Assembly (NCBI RefSeq): GCF_020010905.1
Contig: NZ_JAGJBY010000002.1
Span: 1,550,001-1,614,000 of the forward strand
Origin: Streptomyces acidiscabies
GTDB taxonomy: Bacteria; Actinomycetota; Actinomycetes; Streptomycetales; Streptomycetaceae
DNA length: 64,000 bases
Reading direction: 5' to 3'
Shown one piece after another: positions 8,665 to 17,019 of the stretch. The notes beneath the pieces were generated by a model. The model worked only from the letters and a program-made list of their open reading frames with translations, ran no database searches and was not told where the DNA came from. Both the position numbers and the translations under genes were made by a program. Positions within the stretch are counted from its first letter, which is position 1. Each line of letters begins with the position of its first letter.

Positions 8665-8729
8665 GTCTTTTAGGGGCGCGGGGCTGTATTGATTTGCGGC
8701 TCCGCCGCGTGGGCGCGACCAGCCACGAT
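8665..8729 (+). repeat. Dispersed intergenic repeat, long form, copy 4
   Basis: Same long form as copies 1 and 2 (TTTTAGGGGCGCGGGGCTGT, then the GCGGC-TCC-GCCGC hairpin, then GCGCGACCAGCCACGA). It lies between the convergent WYL and TetR genes, where a terminator would be expected. Confidence 0.8.
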
Positions 8730-8762
8730 GGCGCCGCACTGACCCGCGTCCCCAGCCCCCCG

Positions 8763-9389
8763 CTACGCATTCCAATGCAACCGCCCGATACTGATCAACC
8801 GCATCTGCCGAGCAGCCCGATCCACAGCCACCGCCCGCTCCTCAGCCCCCGCATCCAACGTCTCCAAGAACAACGAGGCGACGATCAACATCTGATCCAC
8901 ATACAACTGAGCCAGCATCAGCAGATCCCCCGCACTCCACCCCCCTGCCTCGGAATCCTTCGCCAGCTCATCCCGAACCTCCTCGGCAAACCGAGCAAGC
9001 TGAGCACGAATAGCCTCCCGAACAGGCTGAACCCCCCCATGCCGCTCACGCGCGATGAACCGCACATGCGCGGGATGCGCTGACACGTGCCCGTCGATCA
9101 ACTCCAGCGCCCGAGCGATCCGTTGCTCAGGATCATCCGTAGCGATAACAGTCGTACGGATCATCGGATGCAGACTCCCGAGCGCCTGCTCGACAAGGGC
9201 AACCCCAAGATCGGGGATGGACCGAAAGTGCCGATAGAAGGCAGTCGGCGCCACCCCCACAGCCCGCGTCACCTCGCGGAGCCCCAAGCTGCTGAGACTC
9301 TGCTCCTCCAGCAACTCCAACGCGGCATCCAGAAACGCCTGCCGCGTCTTCTGCTTCTGCGCCTGGCGGACACCCACGGTGTGACTCAT
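8763..9389 (-). CDS. TetR-family transcriptional regulator (FabR-like HTH)
   Basis: TetR-type repressor of 208 residues. The HTH occupies about residues 12-58, with the recognition helix in VGVAPTAFYRHF, close to the FabR/TetR pattern for lipid-related repressors. The ligand-binding domain is all-helical with no identifiable ligand. I chose ATG 9389, preceded by GGAGAG; an in-frame extension to 9482 would add 31 Cys-rich residues that do not look coding. It is divergent from two small membrane-protein genes, and palindromes at 9398-9410 and 9455-9482 lie between, so autoregulation and control of those genes is likely. Confidence 0.92.
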   Translation of the reverse strand: MSHTVGVRQAQKQKTRQAFLDAALELLEEQSLSSLGLREVTRAVGVAPTAFYRHFRSIPDLGVALVEQALGSLHPMIRTTVIATDDPEQRIARALELIDGHVSAHPAHVRFIARERHGGVQPVREAIRAQLARFAEEVRDELAKDSEAGGWSAGDLLMLAQLYVDQMLIVASLFLETLDAGAEERAVAVDRAARQMRLISIGRLHWNA

Positions 9390-9397
9390 CTCTCCAG

Positions 9398-9482
9398 TTA
9401 ACAACTGTTCTCCGTAATCGCAAAGCCGGCCACAGGGACTAGACTCCCAAGTCAGTGAACAACTGTAACAACAACTGTTCAC
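9398..9482 (+). promoter_or_regulatory. Two palindromic operator candidates for the TetR regulator
   Basis: Site 1: TTAACAACTGTTC at 9398-9410, just in front of the tetR start. Site 2: 9455-9482, with half-sites GTGAACAACTGT and ACAACTGTTCAC arranged as an inverted repeat. Both share the core AACAACTGTT, which is itself nearly self-complementary. Confidence 0.6.
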
Positions 9483-9516
9483 TCACCTGCAACGAGTCTC
9501 GCGAAGGGATCCCCCG

Positions 9517-9693
9517 ATGTTGTTCCTGGTAGCCGCGCTGCTCCTGCTCGGCGTAGCCATGGGCACGGTGGCGCACGCCCCGCTGAGCGTCACGCTGATC
9601 GCGGCGACGGTCATAGCGATATGGCTGGCGATCTTCGCCGCACGAGAACGAGCCACCCGCCGCCGCACCACCGGCCCCCGAAGGGAAGCCTGA
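9517..9693 (+). CDS. Small membrane protein, 58 residues, function unknown
   Basis: Short gene with ATG 9517 and AAGGGAT just upstream. It encodes two hydrophobic helices (MLFLVAALLLLGVAM, then VTLIAATVIAIWLAIFAA) and a basic Arg/Thr-rich C-terminus, so both ends are probably cytoplasmic. The next gene follows after only 2 bases, so the two form an operon that starts just beyond the TetR operator site 2. I do not recognise a family; small two-helix proteins of this kind next to TetR genes are common in Streptomyces. Role unknown. Confidence 0.75.
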   Translation: MLFLVAALLLLGVAMGTVAHAPLSVTLIAATVIAIWLAIFAARERATRRRTTGPRREA

Positions 9694-9695
9694 AG

Positions 9696-9971
9696 ATGCT
9701 CCGCCTGACAGCAGCCCCCACCCCCCAAGCCACGGCCACTCCCCGAGACCCGGACGGCATGGCGGTGGCGTCATTCATCCTGGGCCTGGTGGGCCTCCTG
9801 GTCCTGAACCTGTTCCTGGGCCCGATCGCAATAGTCCTGGCAACGGTGTCCCTCCTGCGAGGCACAACCCGCCGAGGCCGAGCCTTCCTGGGCCTGGCAC
9901 TGGGGATAGCGGACTTGGCGGTCCTGTTCGCGTTCATGCAGGCGGACGCATCAATCTCGTGGAGCTTCTAG
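9696..9971 (+). CDS. DUF4190-like small membrane protein, 91 residues
   Basis: Protein with a short Thr/Ala/Pro-rich N-terminus (about 30 residues) and then the pattern GMAVASFILGLVGLLVLN ... RGRAFLGLALGIADLAVLF, the two-helix DUF4190 signature (AIASLVLGI ... GRGLAIAGIVLGI). The ATG at 9696 sits 2 bases after the previous stop and has AAGGGAAG in front, so it is co-expressed with the 58-residue protein and probably controlled by the divergent TetR repressor. Function unknown. Confidence 0.82.
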   Translation: MLRLTAAPTPQATATPRDPDGMAVASFILGLVGLLVLNLFLGPIAIVLATVSLLRGTTRRGRAFLGLALGIADLAVLFAFMQADASISWSF

Positions 9972-9996
9972 CAACACCACCACTTACCACCGCCCG

Positions 9997-10214
9997 CACC
10001 CGCTCCACTGCGCCCGCGCAGCTGCGGCTAGCCGCGCCACCCCCACGGCCCCGCCACCCGCTCCACTCGCCCCGCGTAGCTGCGGGCAGTCGCGCCACCC
10101 CCACTGCCCGCACCCGCTCCACTGCGCCCGCGCAGCTGCGGCCAGTCGCGCCCACCCCCACGGCCCCGCCACCCGCTCCACTCGCCCCACCCAGCTGCGG
10201 GCAGTCGTGCCGCT
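9997..10214 (+). repeat. Four tandem 56-59-bp repeat units in A-B-A-B order
   Basis: Units start at 9997, 10055, 10111 and 10170, each with CACCCGCTCCACT. Units 1 and 3 continue as type A (GCGCCCGCGCAGCTGCGG); units 2 and 4 as type B (CGCCCCGCGTAGCTGCGGG or a close variant). The higher-order period is therefore about 115 bp. The rest of the 412-base gap 9972-10383 is C-rich with no gene that I can see; a GCCGC-TAGGG-GCGGC hairpin follows at 10209-10223. Confidence 0.85.
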
Positions 10215-10383
10215 AGGGGCGGCACGGGTGGGCGCAGCGGCACCCCGCCAGCGCGGGCAAGCGCCAACGCCCCCACCCCAGCCCCCACCAAGCCGCACCA
10301 GCCCCACCACCGGAACCACCCACCCCCTCGCCCCACCCCCGAGCCCCGACACCCCGCCCCCAGGCCCGTACAATCGCTGAACC

Positions 10384-11553
10384 ATGGCCTACCTCGACCA
10401 CGCCGCAACCACCCCGATGCTCCCCCAAGCGGCAGAGGCACTGACCGCGCACCTGGGAGTCACCGGCAACGCCTCCGCCCTGCACGCGGCAGGCCGCAGA
10501 GCCCGCCGTACGGTCGAGGAAGCGAGGGAAACCCTCGCGGAGTCCCTCGGCGCCCGCCCCAGCGAGGTCGTCTTCACCTCGGGCGGCACCGAAGCGGACA
10601 ACCTCGCGGTGAAGGGCCTCTACTGGTCGAGGAGGGACGCGGACCCGCAGAAGACCCGCGTACTCGCCAGCCCCGTGGAACACCACGCCGTGCTGGACGC
10701 GATCGACTGGCTCGCGGACCACGAGGGCGCGACGGTCGAGTACCTCCCGGTGGACCCGTACGGAAGAGTCCACCCCGACGCCCTCCGCGAGGCGATCGAG
10801 AAGAACCCAGACGACGTGGCCCTCACCACGGTCATGTGGGCGAACAACGAGATCGGCACGGTCATGCCGATCCGCGAACTGGCCGCCGTGGCAACGGAGT
10901 ACGGCATCCCCATGCACGCCGACGCCGTCCAGGCGTACGGCCAACTCCCCCTGGACTTTGCGGAGTCGGGCCTAGCCGCGATGACGGTCTCGGGCCACAA
11001 GATCGGCGGCCCGTACGGCATCGGCGCGCTCCTGCTGGGCCGTGAGTACACCCCCGTACCGGTCCTGCACGGCGGCGGCCAGGAACGCCACGTCAGATCA
11101 GGCACGTTGGACACCCCGGCGATCGCGTCGTTCGCGGTGGCCGGCCAACACGCGGCGGAACACCGGGAGTTGTTCGCGAGGGAGATCGGCGCACTGAGGG
11201 ACGCCCTCGTCGAGTCGGTCCGTACGGCGGTCCCGGACGCGATCCTCGGTGGCGACCCGTCCCCGAACGGCCGCCTCCCCGCGAACGCGCACTTCACGTT
11301 CCCGGGCTGCGAGGGCGACTCCCTGCTCCTGCTCCTGGACGCCCAGGGCATCGAATGTTCAACGGGCTCCGCCTGTACGGCGGGTGTGGCCCAGCCGAGC
11401 CACGTCCTGCTGGCGGTGGGCACGGACCCGGACCTGGCACGAGGAACCCTCCGCTTCTCCCTGGGCCACACCTCGACGGAGGCCGACATCGACGCGGTCG
11501 CCAAGGCGATCGGCCCGGCGGTGGAGCGCGCGAGGGCGGCAGGGCTCACGTAG
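10384..11553 (+). CDS. Cysteine desulfurase, NifS/IscS family
   Basis: PLP enzyme, 389 residues, that takes sulfur from L-cysteine and holds it as a persulfide for sulfur transfer. The PLP lysine is in SGHKIGG (K206), the cofactor-contacting THR/Asp region is HADAVQAYG, and the catalytic cysteine is in the GSACTAG loop (C331), so the enzyme should be active. A second Cys (C325) lies six residues before. The start ATG 10384 opens directly with YLDHAATT, the family's N-terminal motif. It lies about 2.4 kb upstream of mnmA on the same strand, and in actinobacteria such a desulfurase is thought to feed MnmA for tRNA 2-thiouridine. Two opposite-strand genes now lie between them. Confidence 0.95.
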   Translation: MAYLDHAATTPMLPQAAEALTAHLGVTGNASALHAAGRRARRTVEEARETLAESLGARPSEVVFTSGGTEADNLAVKGLYWSRRDADPQKTRVLASPVEHHAVLDAIDWLADHEGATVEYLPVDPYGRVHPDALREAIEKNPDDVALTTVMWANNEIGTVMPIRELAAVATEYGIPMHADAVQAYGQLPLDFAESGLAAMTVSGHKIGGPYGIGALLLGREYTPVPVLHGGGQERHVRSGTLDTPAIASFAVAGQHAAEHRELFAREIGALRDALVESVRTAVPDAILGGDPSPNGRLPANAHFTFPGCEGDSLLLLLDAQGIECSTGSACTAGVAQPSHVLLAVGTDPDLARGTLRFSLGHTSTEADIDAVAKAIGPAVERARAAGLT

Positions 11554-11572
11554 CCCCACCGCCCCCGAAAAC

Positions 11573-13099
11573 CTAACTCTCCGTCACCATCAGCGCCGCC
11601 ATCATCCCCTCGTCCTCATGCTGGAGGAGATGGCAGTGCAGCATGTACATGTACGTATCGTCCGCGAAGTCCGTGAACTTCATGGCGATCTTGATGGACC
11701 CACCGCCGACCACCTCGAACGTGTCGAACCACCCCAGGTCCACCCCCGTCGGCTTCTCCCCGTTGATCTCGATCAACTGGAAGGGCACGTCGTGGAGATG
11801 GAAGGAGTGCTCCAACTGCGTCGCGTTGGTGACGGTCCAGATCTCCTCCGCGTCGAGGGTCGTACTGATCATCGCCATCCCGGACATGGTCGTCCCGACG
11901 GACCCGTTGATCGTCATGTTGAGCCCGCTCTGCCCGAGCGTGATCGTGCGCGCGGTGAACGACGAAGTGTCGTACCGGGTGATGGAGTTGAGGGCCGACG
12001 GCAGCTCGGCGGGCGTGTCGGAGGCGCTCGGCGTGACGGTCAGGAAGTCGTACGTCCCGCTGCCGCCTCGCACCCACCCGGTCGTGACGACGGTCTGGAG
12101 CGTCACGGCGTCGCTGAGATCCATGACGAACTCGGCGCGCGCACCGGCGACGAGCCGGATGGATTCGACCTCGGCGGCGGACGCCAAGTACCCCTGATCC
12201 GTGGCGATCTGGGTGAGCGTTCCCCCGTCGCTGCGCTGGATCGTGAGGATGTCGGCGGGGGACGCGTTGAGCACCCGGAACCGGGTCCGCGTCTTCGTCG
12301 CGGTGAACGTGAGCGTCGTGTCGTCGACGTTGACCCCGTTGCACAGCAGCGGATAGACGAGGCTGCCGCCGAGGTACCCGGTGAGGTTGTACTTGACGTC
12401 GCCGCCGCTGTCGGCGGCCAGCGACTGGAGGATGATCGGGATGTCGTCCACGCCGTAGTCGCCGGGCAGCGCGGCGGACGCCGTCGAGTCGTCCTCGACG
12501 ATGATCATCCCGGCGAGCCCCCGGACGACCTGCTCGGCGGTCGTGCCGAGCGCGTGCGGGTGGTACCAGAGCGTCTTCGCCTCGTCCTTGACCTCGAAGG
12601 TCGGCGACCAGGTCTTGCCGTCGGCGAAGGAGTTCTGCGGACCGCCGTCCATCTCGGGCGGGATGTGCGCGCCGTGGAAGTGGACGGTCGTGTCGGCGCC
12701 GAGGCTGTTGGTGATGTTCAGCAGGACGGTCGAGCCGTTGGTCCACTTCATGGTCGGGCCGAGGTAACTCCCGTTGTAGCCCGCGCTGGTGCTGGAGACG
12801 CCGCTCAGCACGTCGTGCGTACCGGTCCGCGCCTCCAGCGTGAACGTGGTCGTCGTCCCCGAGGTGGTCCCCTCCAGCAGGTCCGGCACGGTCAGCGTCG
12901 CCGTGTTCGTCGCGGCGCTCGCCCTGTTCCCGTCGGTCCCGCCGAGCAGCCCGACCGCCGTACCGGCCCCCGCGACCGCCCCGAACCCGATCCCCGCCAT
13001 CCCGCCGAGGAACTTCCGCCGGTGCAGGCCCTTCGCGCGCCGGCCGGCCTTCGCGTGCTCACTCTTGCCACTGTTCGTGTGCTCCGTTGAGTGCGTCAT
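11573..13099 (-). CDS. Tat-exported multicopper oxidase (laccase/bilirubin-oxidase-like)
   Basis: Extracytoplasmic copper oxidase of 508 residues that couples oxidation of phenols, metals or other reductants to reduction of oxygen to water. A twin-arginine signal is visible near residue 27 (HRRKFLGG followed by a hydrophobic stretch). All four copper-binding segments are present: HFHG near residue 140, WYHPH near 181, HSFHLH near 430, and the HCHLLQHED segment near 487 that carries the type-1 Cys. The last segment ends with Met (EGMMA), consistent with a type-1 axial Met. This is the three-domain CotA/CueO-like layout rather than the two-domain small laccase of Streptomyces. It follows the amidase gene on the same strand after 105 bases. 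Confidence 0.95.
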   Translation of the reverse strand: MTHSTEHTNSGKSEHAKAGRRAKGLHRRKFLGGMAGIGFGAVAGAGTAVGLLGGTDGNRASAATNTATLTVPDLLEGTTSGTTTTFTLEARTGTHDVLSGVSSTSAGYNGSYLGPTMKWTNGSTVLLNITNSLGADTTVHFHGAHIPPEMDGGPQNSFADGKTWSPTFEVKDEAKTLWYHPHALGTTAEQVVRGLAGMIIVEDDSTASAALPGDYGVDDIPIILQSLAADSGGDVKYNLTGYLGGSLVYPLLCNGVNVDDTTLTFTATKTRTRFRVLNASPADILTIQRSDGGTLTQIATDQGYLASAAEVESIRLVAGARAEFVMDLSDAVTLQTVVTTGWVRGGSGTYDFLTVTPSASDTPAELPSALNSITRYDTSSFTARTITLGQSGLNMTINGSVGTTMSGMAMISTTLDAEEIWTVTNATQLEHSFHLHDVPFQLIEINGEKPTGVDLGWFDTFEVVGGGSIKIAMKFTDFADDTYMYMLHCHLLQHEDEGMMAALMVTES

Positions 13100-13204
13100 G
13101 GCGGGGAGCCTGGAGCAGCGGTCTGTGCGCGCCCTGGGGTGAAGTTAGGAGTTGTGTAGGTGTGTTGGACGCGGCCCCGCCCTCTGTCGTGCGCAGCCCC
13201 GCCC

Positions 13205-13879
13205 TCACGCCTCCGCCTTCGACAACGCCTCCTTCGCATCTGCGACCAGCTTCAGATACCGGTCCCAGTCCCAGTGCTCCCCGGGGTCCGTATGGTCTGT
13301 CCCCGGCACCTCCACATGCCCGATGATGTGCTCCCGGTCCACCGGAATCCCGTACCGCACGCACACCCCCGCGGCCAGCCGCGCCGAAGCCGCGTACATC
13401 GCGTCCGTGAAGTCCTTCGGCCGGTCCACGAAGCCCTCGTGCTCGATGCCCACGCTCCGCTCGTTGTACGACCGGTTTCCCGCGTGGTACGCGACGTCCA
13501 GCTCGCGGATCATCTGGGCGATCCGGCCGTCCTGCCCGACGATGTAGTGCGCGGCGGCCAGGTGCCCGGGGTCCTGGAACGCCTTTACGGCGCTGGCGAA
13601 ATCGCCCTGGGTGACATGGACGACGATCATGTCGACGTCGTAGTCGTCGGGCCGGTCGGCCCACCGGAAGTTCGCGTCGGACGCCTCCACCCACCGCGCG
13701 CCCACGAAGTCGACGGCGCCCTCGACCCGGGGCCGCTGGTTCCCGGGCAGCTTCCACCACAGCCGCGACAGGTCGTCCCGCGCGATCACGGCCGTACCGC
13801 CCAGGGCCGCCGCCACACCCCCGAAGATCAGCGCCCGCCGCCCGATACGCCGCTCGCCTTCCCGCTGTCTCGACCCCAT
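13205..13879 (-). CDS. N-acetylmuramoyl-L-alanine amidase (Amidase_2/PGRP fold), exported
   Basis: Zinc amidase of 224 residues that cleaves between MurNAc and the stem peptide of peptidoglycan. The first zinc histidine is in IVVHVTQG near residue 88. The AAHYIVGQDGRIAQM and DVAYHAGN segments give the second conserved region, and the GTDHTDPG segment near residue 195 gives the C-terminal His. The N-terminus (RIGRRALIFGGVAAALGGTA) has two arginines before a hydrophobic stretch, so it is exported, perhaps by Tat, or anchored. It is divergent from mnmA (86 bases apart) and heads the pair with the multicopper oxidase. Likely role: cell-wall turnover or recycling. Confidence 0.93.
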   Translation of the reverse strand: MGSRQREGERRIGRRALIFGGVAAALGGTAVIARDDLSRLWWKLPGNQRPRVEGAVDFVGARWVEASDANFRWADRPDDYDVDMIVVHVTQGDFASAVKAFQDPGHLAAAHYIVGQDGRIAQMIRELDVAYHAGNRSYNERSVGIEHEGFVDRPKDFTDAMYAASARLAAGVCVRYGIPVDREHIIGHVEVPGTDHTDPGEHWDWDRYLKLVADAKEALSKAEA

Positions 13880-13965
13880 GAAACCCCTTCCCGCACTGCC
13901 CTCACATGATCCCCAACGCTTATCCGTGAGCCCTGGTTCCCGCGGCCCCGTACCCTGGAGGGGCT

Positions 13966-15087
13966 ATGACTGAGACCGCGCGCCCCCTCCGAGTCCTCGC
14001 CGCCATGTCCGGCGGGGTCGATTCCGCTGTTGCCGCTGCCCGAGCAGCCGAAGCCGGCCACGACGTGACCGGCGTCCACCTCGCCCTCTCGGCGAACCCG
14101 CAATCGTTCCGCACGGGCGCGCGAGGCTGTTGCACGATCGAGGACTCCCGCGACGCGCGCCGCGCGGCCGACGTGATCGGTATCCCGTTCTACGTCTGGG
14201 ACCTCGCGGACCGCTTCCGCGAGGACGTGGTCGAGGACTTCGTCGCCGAGTACGAGGCCGGCCGCACCCCCAACCCCTGCCTGCGCTGCAACGAGAAGAT
14301 CAAGTTCGCCGCGCTGCTCGACAAGGCGCTCGCCCTCGGCTTCGACGCGGTGTGCACGGGCCACTACGCGAAGGTCCTGACCGGCGCGGACGGCACGCGC
14401 GAGCTGCACCGCGCGAGCGACATGGCGAAGGACCAGTCGTACGTGCTGGGCGTCCTCGACGAGAAGCAACTCGCGCACGCGCTGTTCCCGTTGGGCGACA
14501 CGCTGACCACGAAGGACGAGATCCGCGCTGAGGCCGAACGCCGTGGCCTCGCGGTCGCCAAGAAGCCCGACTCCCACGACATCTGCTTCATCGCCGACGG
14601 CGACACGCAGGGCTTCCTCGCCAACCGTCTCGGCAAGGCCGAGGGCGACATCGTCGACGAGACCGGCACGAAGCTCGGCACCCACGAGGGCGCGTACGGC
14701 TTCACGATCGGCCAGCGCAAGGGCCTGCGCATCGGCACACCGGCCGCCGACGGCAAGCCGCGCTACGTCCTGGACATCTCGCCGGTCAACAACACGGTGA
14801 CGGTCGGCCCGGCCGAGGCCCTCGACGTGACGTCCCTCACAGCCATCAAGCCGCGCTGGTGCGGGACGGTTCCCACAGGGGCGGCGGTCTACACGGCCCA
14901 GCTGCGCGCGCACGGGGGCGAGACGGAGGTCACGGCGGAACTGGTCGCCGGGGAACTCCAGGTCGAGTTCACGGAGCCGGTACGGGGTGTGGCTCCGGGC
15001 CAGGCGATCGTGCTGTACGACGGGACGCGGGTCGTGGGGTCGGCGACGATCGCGACGACGACGCGGCGCGAGACCGCCGGGGTCTGA
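13966..15087 (+). CDS. mnmA: tRNA-specific 2-thiouridylase MnmA
   Basis: Cytoplasmic enzyme that adenylates and thiolates U34 of tRNA-Lys/Glu/Gln. The PP-loop ATP motif SGGVDS is at residues 15-20. The two catalytic cysteines are in NPCLRCNEK (C105) and HDICFIADGD (C207), and the FTIGQRKGL tRNA-binding segment is present. At 373 residues it has the usual length. Sulfur probably comes from the cysteine desulfurase upstream on the same strand. The 3' end is only 4 bases from the end of the convergent amidohydrolase gene. Confidence 0.97.
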   Translation: MTETARPLRVLAAMSGGVDSAVAAARAAEAGHDVTGVHLALSANPQSFRTGARGCCTIEDSRDARRAADVIGIPFYVWDLADRFREDVVEDFVAEYEAGRTPNPCLRCNEKIKFAALLDKALALGFDAVCTGHYAKVLTGADGTRELHRASDMAKDQSYVLGVLDEKQLAHALFPLGDTLTTKDEIRAEAERRGLAVAKKPDSHDICFIADGDTQGFLANRLGKAEGDIVDETGTKLGTHEGAYGFTIGQRKGLRIGTPAADGKPRYVLDISPVNNTVTVGPAEALDVTSLTAIKPRWCGTVPTGAAVYTAQLRAHGGETEVTAELVAGELQVEFTEPVRGVAPGQAIVLYDGTRVVGSATIATTTRRETAGV

Positions 15088-15091
15088 CGGG

Positions 15092-15982
15092 TCAGAGCCC
15101 GAACAACGCCGCCGCGTTGTCGTGACACACGCCCCGCAGCCACTCCCGGCCCAGCTCCAGTCTCTCCAGTGACTGGAGCTGGTGCAGGTACGGGTACGGG
15201 ATGTTCGGGAAGTCCGTGCCGAGGAGGATGCGGTCACCGAGGTCGGCCAGCCGGGGTACGACGTCCGGCGGGAACGGCATGAAGGACTCGGCGAAGTCGG
15301 TGAACGCCATCGTCGTGTCCAGCCGCACTTCGGGATACCGCTCGGCCAGGTCCAGGAACTCCCCGTACTCCGGCATGCCCATGTGCGCGATGATCAGCCG
15401 GAGTCGGGGGTGCCGCGCGAGGACCCGCCCGATCGGCTCGGGACCCGTGTGCTTGCCCGGTGTGGGCCCCGACCCGCAATGAATGACGACCGGGACACCG
15501 GCTTCGGCGAGCAACCCCCATACGGGGTCGAGGAGTTCGTCGGCGGGGTCGTAACCCCCCACTTGCACATGCGCCTTGAACACCCGCGCGCCCGCCTCGA
15601 CGGCTTCCCGGACGTACAACTCGACGTCGGGCTCGGGGAAAAGGGTCGAGGTGTGCAGACAGTCGGGCGTACGCCCGGCGAAGTCTGTGGCCCAGCCATT
15701 CAGCCAGCGGGCCATGCCGGGCTTGTGCGGGTAGAGCATCGCGGTGAAGGCGCGGACGCCGAAGTCCCGTAGAAGGGCGGTGCGTTCGGCTTCTTCGGTG
15801 CGGTAGGTGATGGGCCAGTCCATGCCGGTGAGAGGGCCGACGGAGTCGAAGTAGTCCCACACTTTGTGGAGGACGCGTTCGGGCATGAAGTGGGTGTGGA
15901 CGTCGATGAGGCCGGGGAGGCCGAGGTGTTGCCAGAAGGCGCGTATCTGCTCGGCTTCTGGAGTCACAGGGACGTGTGTCAC
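15092..15982 (-). CDS. Amidohydrolase-family (amidohydrolase_2) metal-dependent hydrolase
   Basis: TIM-barrel hydrolase of 296 residues from the amidohydrolase_2/ACMSD-like group. The metal site HTHF is in LIDVHTHFMP near residue 30; further ligands are the His in VVIHCGSG and LIIAHMGMPE; and the C-terminal Asp is in ILLGTDFPNIPY. These are the family's complete set. Members decarboxylate or hydrolyse cyclic acids such as aminocarboxymuconate or resorcylate; the substrate here is unknown. Start is GTG 15982. A DUF427 gene lies 90 bases upstream on the same strand, and they could be co-transcribed. Confidence 0.9.
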   Translation of the reverse strand: MTHVPVTPEAEQIRAFWQHLGLPGLIDVHTHFMPERVLHKVWDYFDSVGPLTGMDWPITYRTEEAERTALLRDFGVRAFTAMLYPHKPGMARWLNGWATDFAGRTPDCLHTSTLFPEPDVELYVREAVEAGARVFKAHVQVGGYDPADELLDPVWGLLAEAGVPVVIHCGSGPTPGKHTGPEPIGRVLARHPRLRLIIAHMGMPEYGEFLDLAERYPEVRLDTTMAFTDFAESFMPFPPDVVPRLADLGDRILLGTDFPNIPYPYLHQLQSLERLELGREWLRGVCHDNAAALFGL

Positions 15983-16072
15983 TCTCAGAGTTTCCCTTAT
16001 TCGGCAGGACGTTCCGGTTCGAACTCGCCCTCACCGAGCCCGAACCGGAACCGTCCGCCGCGTGGGACTCCG

Positions 16073-16396
16073 TCAGGACACGTCGGGTTCGTAGAAGCAG
16101 AGGTGTCCCTTGATCTGTGCGACGGCGTCGTAGGGATCGGGATAGGCCCATGCGAGGTCAGGCGCGTCGGGGAGGGACCAGTAGGAGGCCGTGCCCTTGA
16201 AGGAGCAGACGGTGTGGGTGTCGGAGGGGGTCAGCAGATCGATGCGTACGTCCTCGGCGGGGATGTAGTAACGGGGCGGACACCCCGTCTCCTCCAGGAG
16301 CAACGCCCGCTCGGTCTCGGCCAGTAGCAGCTCACCGTGCATCACGCGCACGTGCGCGGAGGACGGTTCGATGGTGATGCGATGTCCTTCAGCCAT
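16073..16396 (-). CDS. DUF427-domain protein
   Basis: Small protein of 107 residues containing the DUF427 beta-tent fold. The motifs are VRVMHGELLLAETERALLL, then PPRYYIPAEDVR, then CSFKGTASYWSL, a well-known order in this family. ATG 16396 opens the domain; the frame could extend 20 codons further, but that part is antisense to the next gene's promoter. Function is not established. It is divergent from the LOG-like gene with 52 bases between starts. Confidence 0.92.
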   Translation of the reverse strand: MAEGHRITIEPSSAHVRVMHGELLLAETERALLLEETGCPPRYYIPAEDVRIDLLTPSDTHTVCSFKGTASYWSLPDAPDLAWAYPDPYDAVAQIKGHLCFYEPDVS

Positions 16397-16448
16397 GCAC
16401 GACAAAACACCGGCGAGCCTCAGCCTGTTCCCCCGTACGGTGTACACC

Positions 16449-16988
16449 ATGCGCATCTGTGTCTTCCTCTCCGCAGCAGACCTCGACGACCGCTACACGC
16501 TCCCGGCAAGGGAGTTCGCGACGCTCCTGGGCAAGGGCGGCCACACCCTGGTGTGGGGCGGCTCCGACGCGGGCCTGATGAAGGTGGTCGCGGATGGCGT
16601 CGAGGAGTCCGGCGGACGCCTCTGCGGAGTCTCGGTGCAGTTCCTCGCGGTGAGGGTCCGCCCCAGGGTGGACGAGATGGTCGTGGCGAAGGACCTGGCC
16701 GAACGCAAGAAACTCCTGATCGAGAAGGCCGACGCTGTGGTCATCATGGTCGGCGGCACAGGCACCTTGGACGAGGCGACCGAGATCCTGGAGATGAAGA
16801 AGCACGGCCACACGACAAAGCCGGTGGTCCTCCTCAACACAGCAGGCTTCTACGACGGCTTGGAACAACAATTCCGCCGCATGGAATCCGAGGGCTTCCT
16901 CCCGGTCCCCCTGTCCAGCCTGATGCACTTCGCGAAGGAACCGGCGGAGGCGCTGGCGCACTTGCTGGAGAACGAAACCACGTCTTGA
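16449..16988 (+). CDS. LOG-like Rossmann-fold protein (lysine-decarboxylase-like nucleotide family)
   Basis: Protein of 179 residues from the LOG/TIGR00730-like group. It has the two nucleotide motifs in usual order: GGSDAGLMKVVADG near residue 38 and the PGGxGTxxE-like loop as VGGTGTLDEATE near residue 101 (Val replaces Pro). True LOG proteins are cytokinin-riboside monophosphate phosphoribohydrolases; many actinobacterial members act on other nucleotide monophosphates or are uncharacterised. The Arg and Glu of the active loop are not all canonical, so I give only the fold. A -10-like TACGGT about 10 bases before the ATG suggests a near-leaderless transcript. Confidence 0.82.
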   Translation: MRICVFLSAADLDDRYTLPAREFATLLGKGGHTLVWGGSDAGLMKVVADGVEESGGRLCGVSVQFLAVRVRPRVDEMVVAKDLAERKKLLIEKADAVVIMVGGTGTLDEATEILEMKKHGHTTKPVVLLNTAGFYDGLEQQFRRMESEGFLPVPLSSLMHFAKEPAEALAHLLENETTS

Positions 16989-17019
16989 GGGGCGCCGTAC
17001 GAGGGGTGGGTCAGCGGGG

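Noticed and set aside
9997..10214. Tandem repeats considered as a CRISPR array
   Set aside because: Units are contiguous and lack unique spacers, there are no cas genes nearby, and repeats alternate between two types.
11249..13090. Long + strand frames opposite the multicopper oxidase
   Set aside because: Low-complexity Arg/Val-rich translations with no motif; the minus-strand frame has all copper ligands and a Tat signal.
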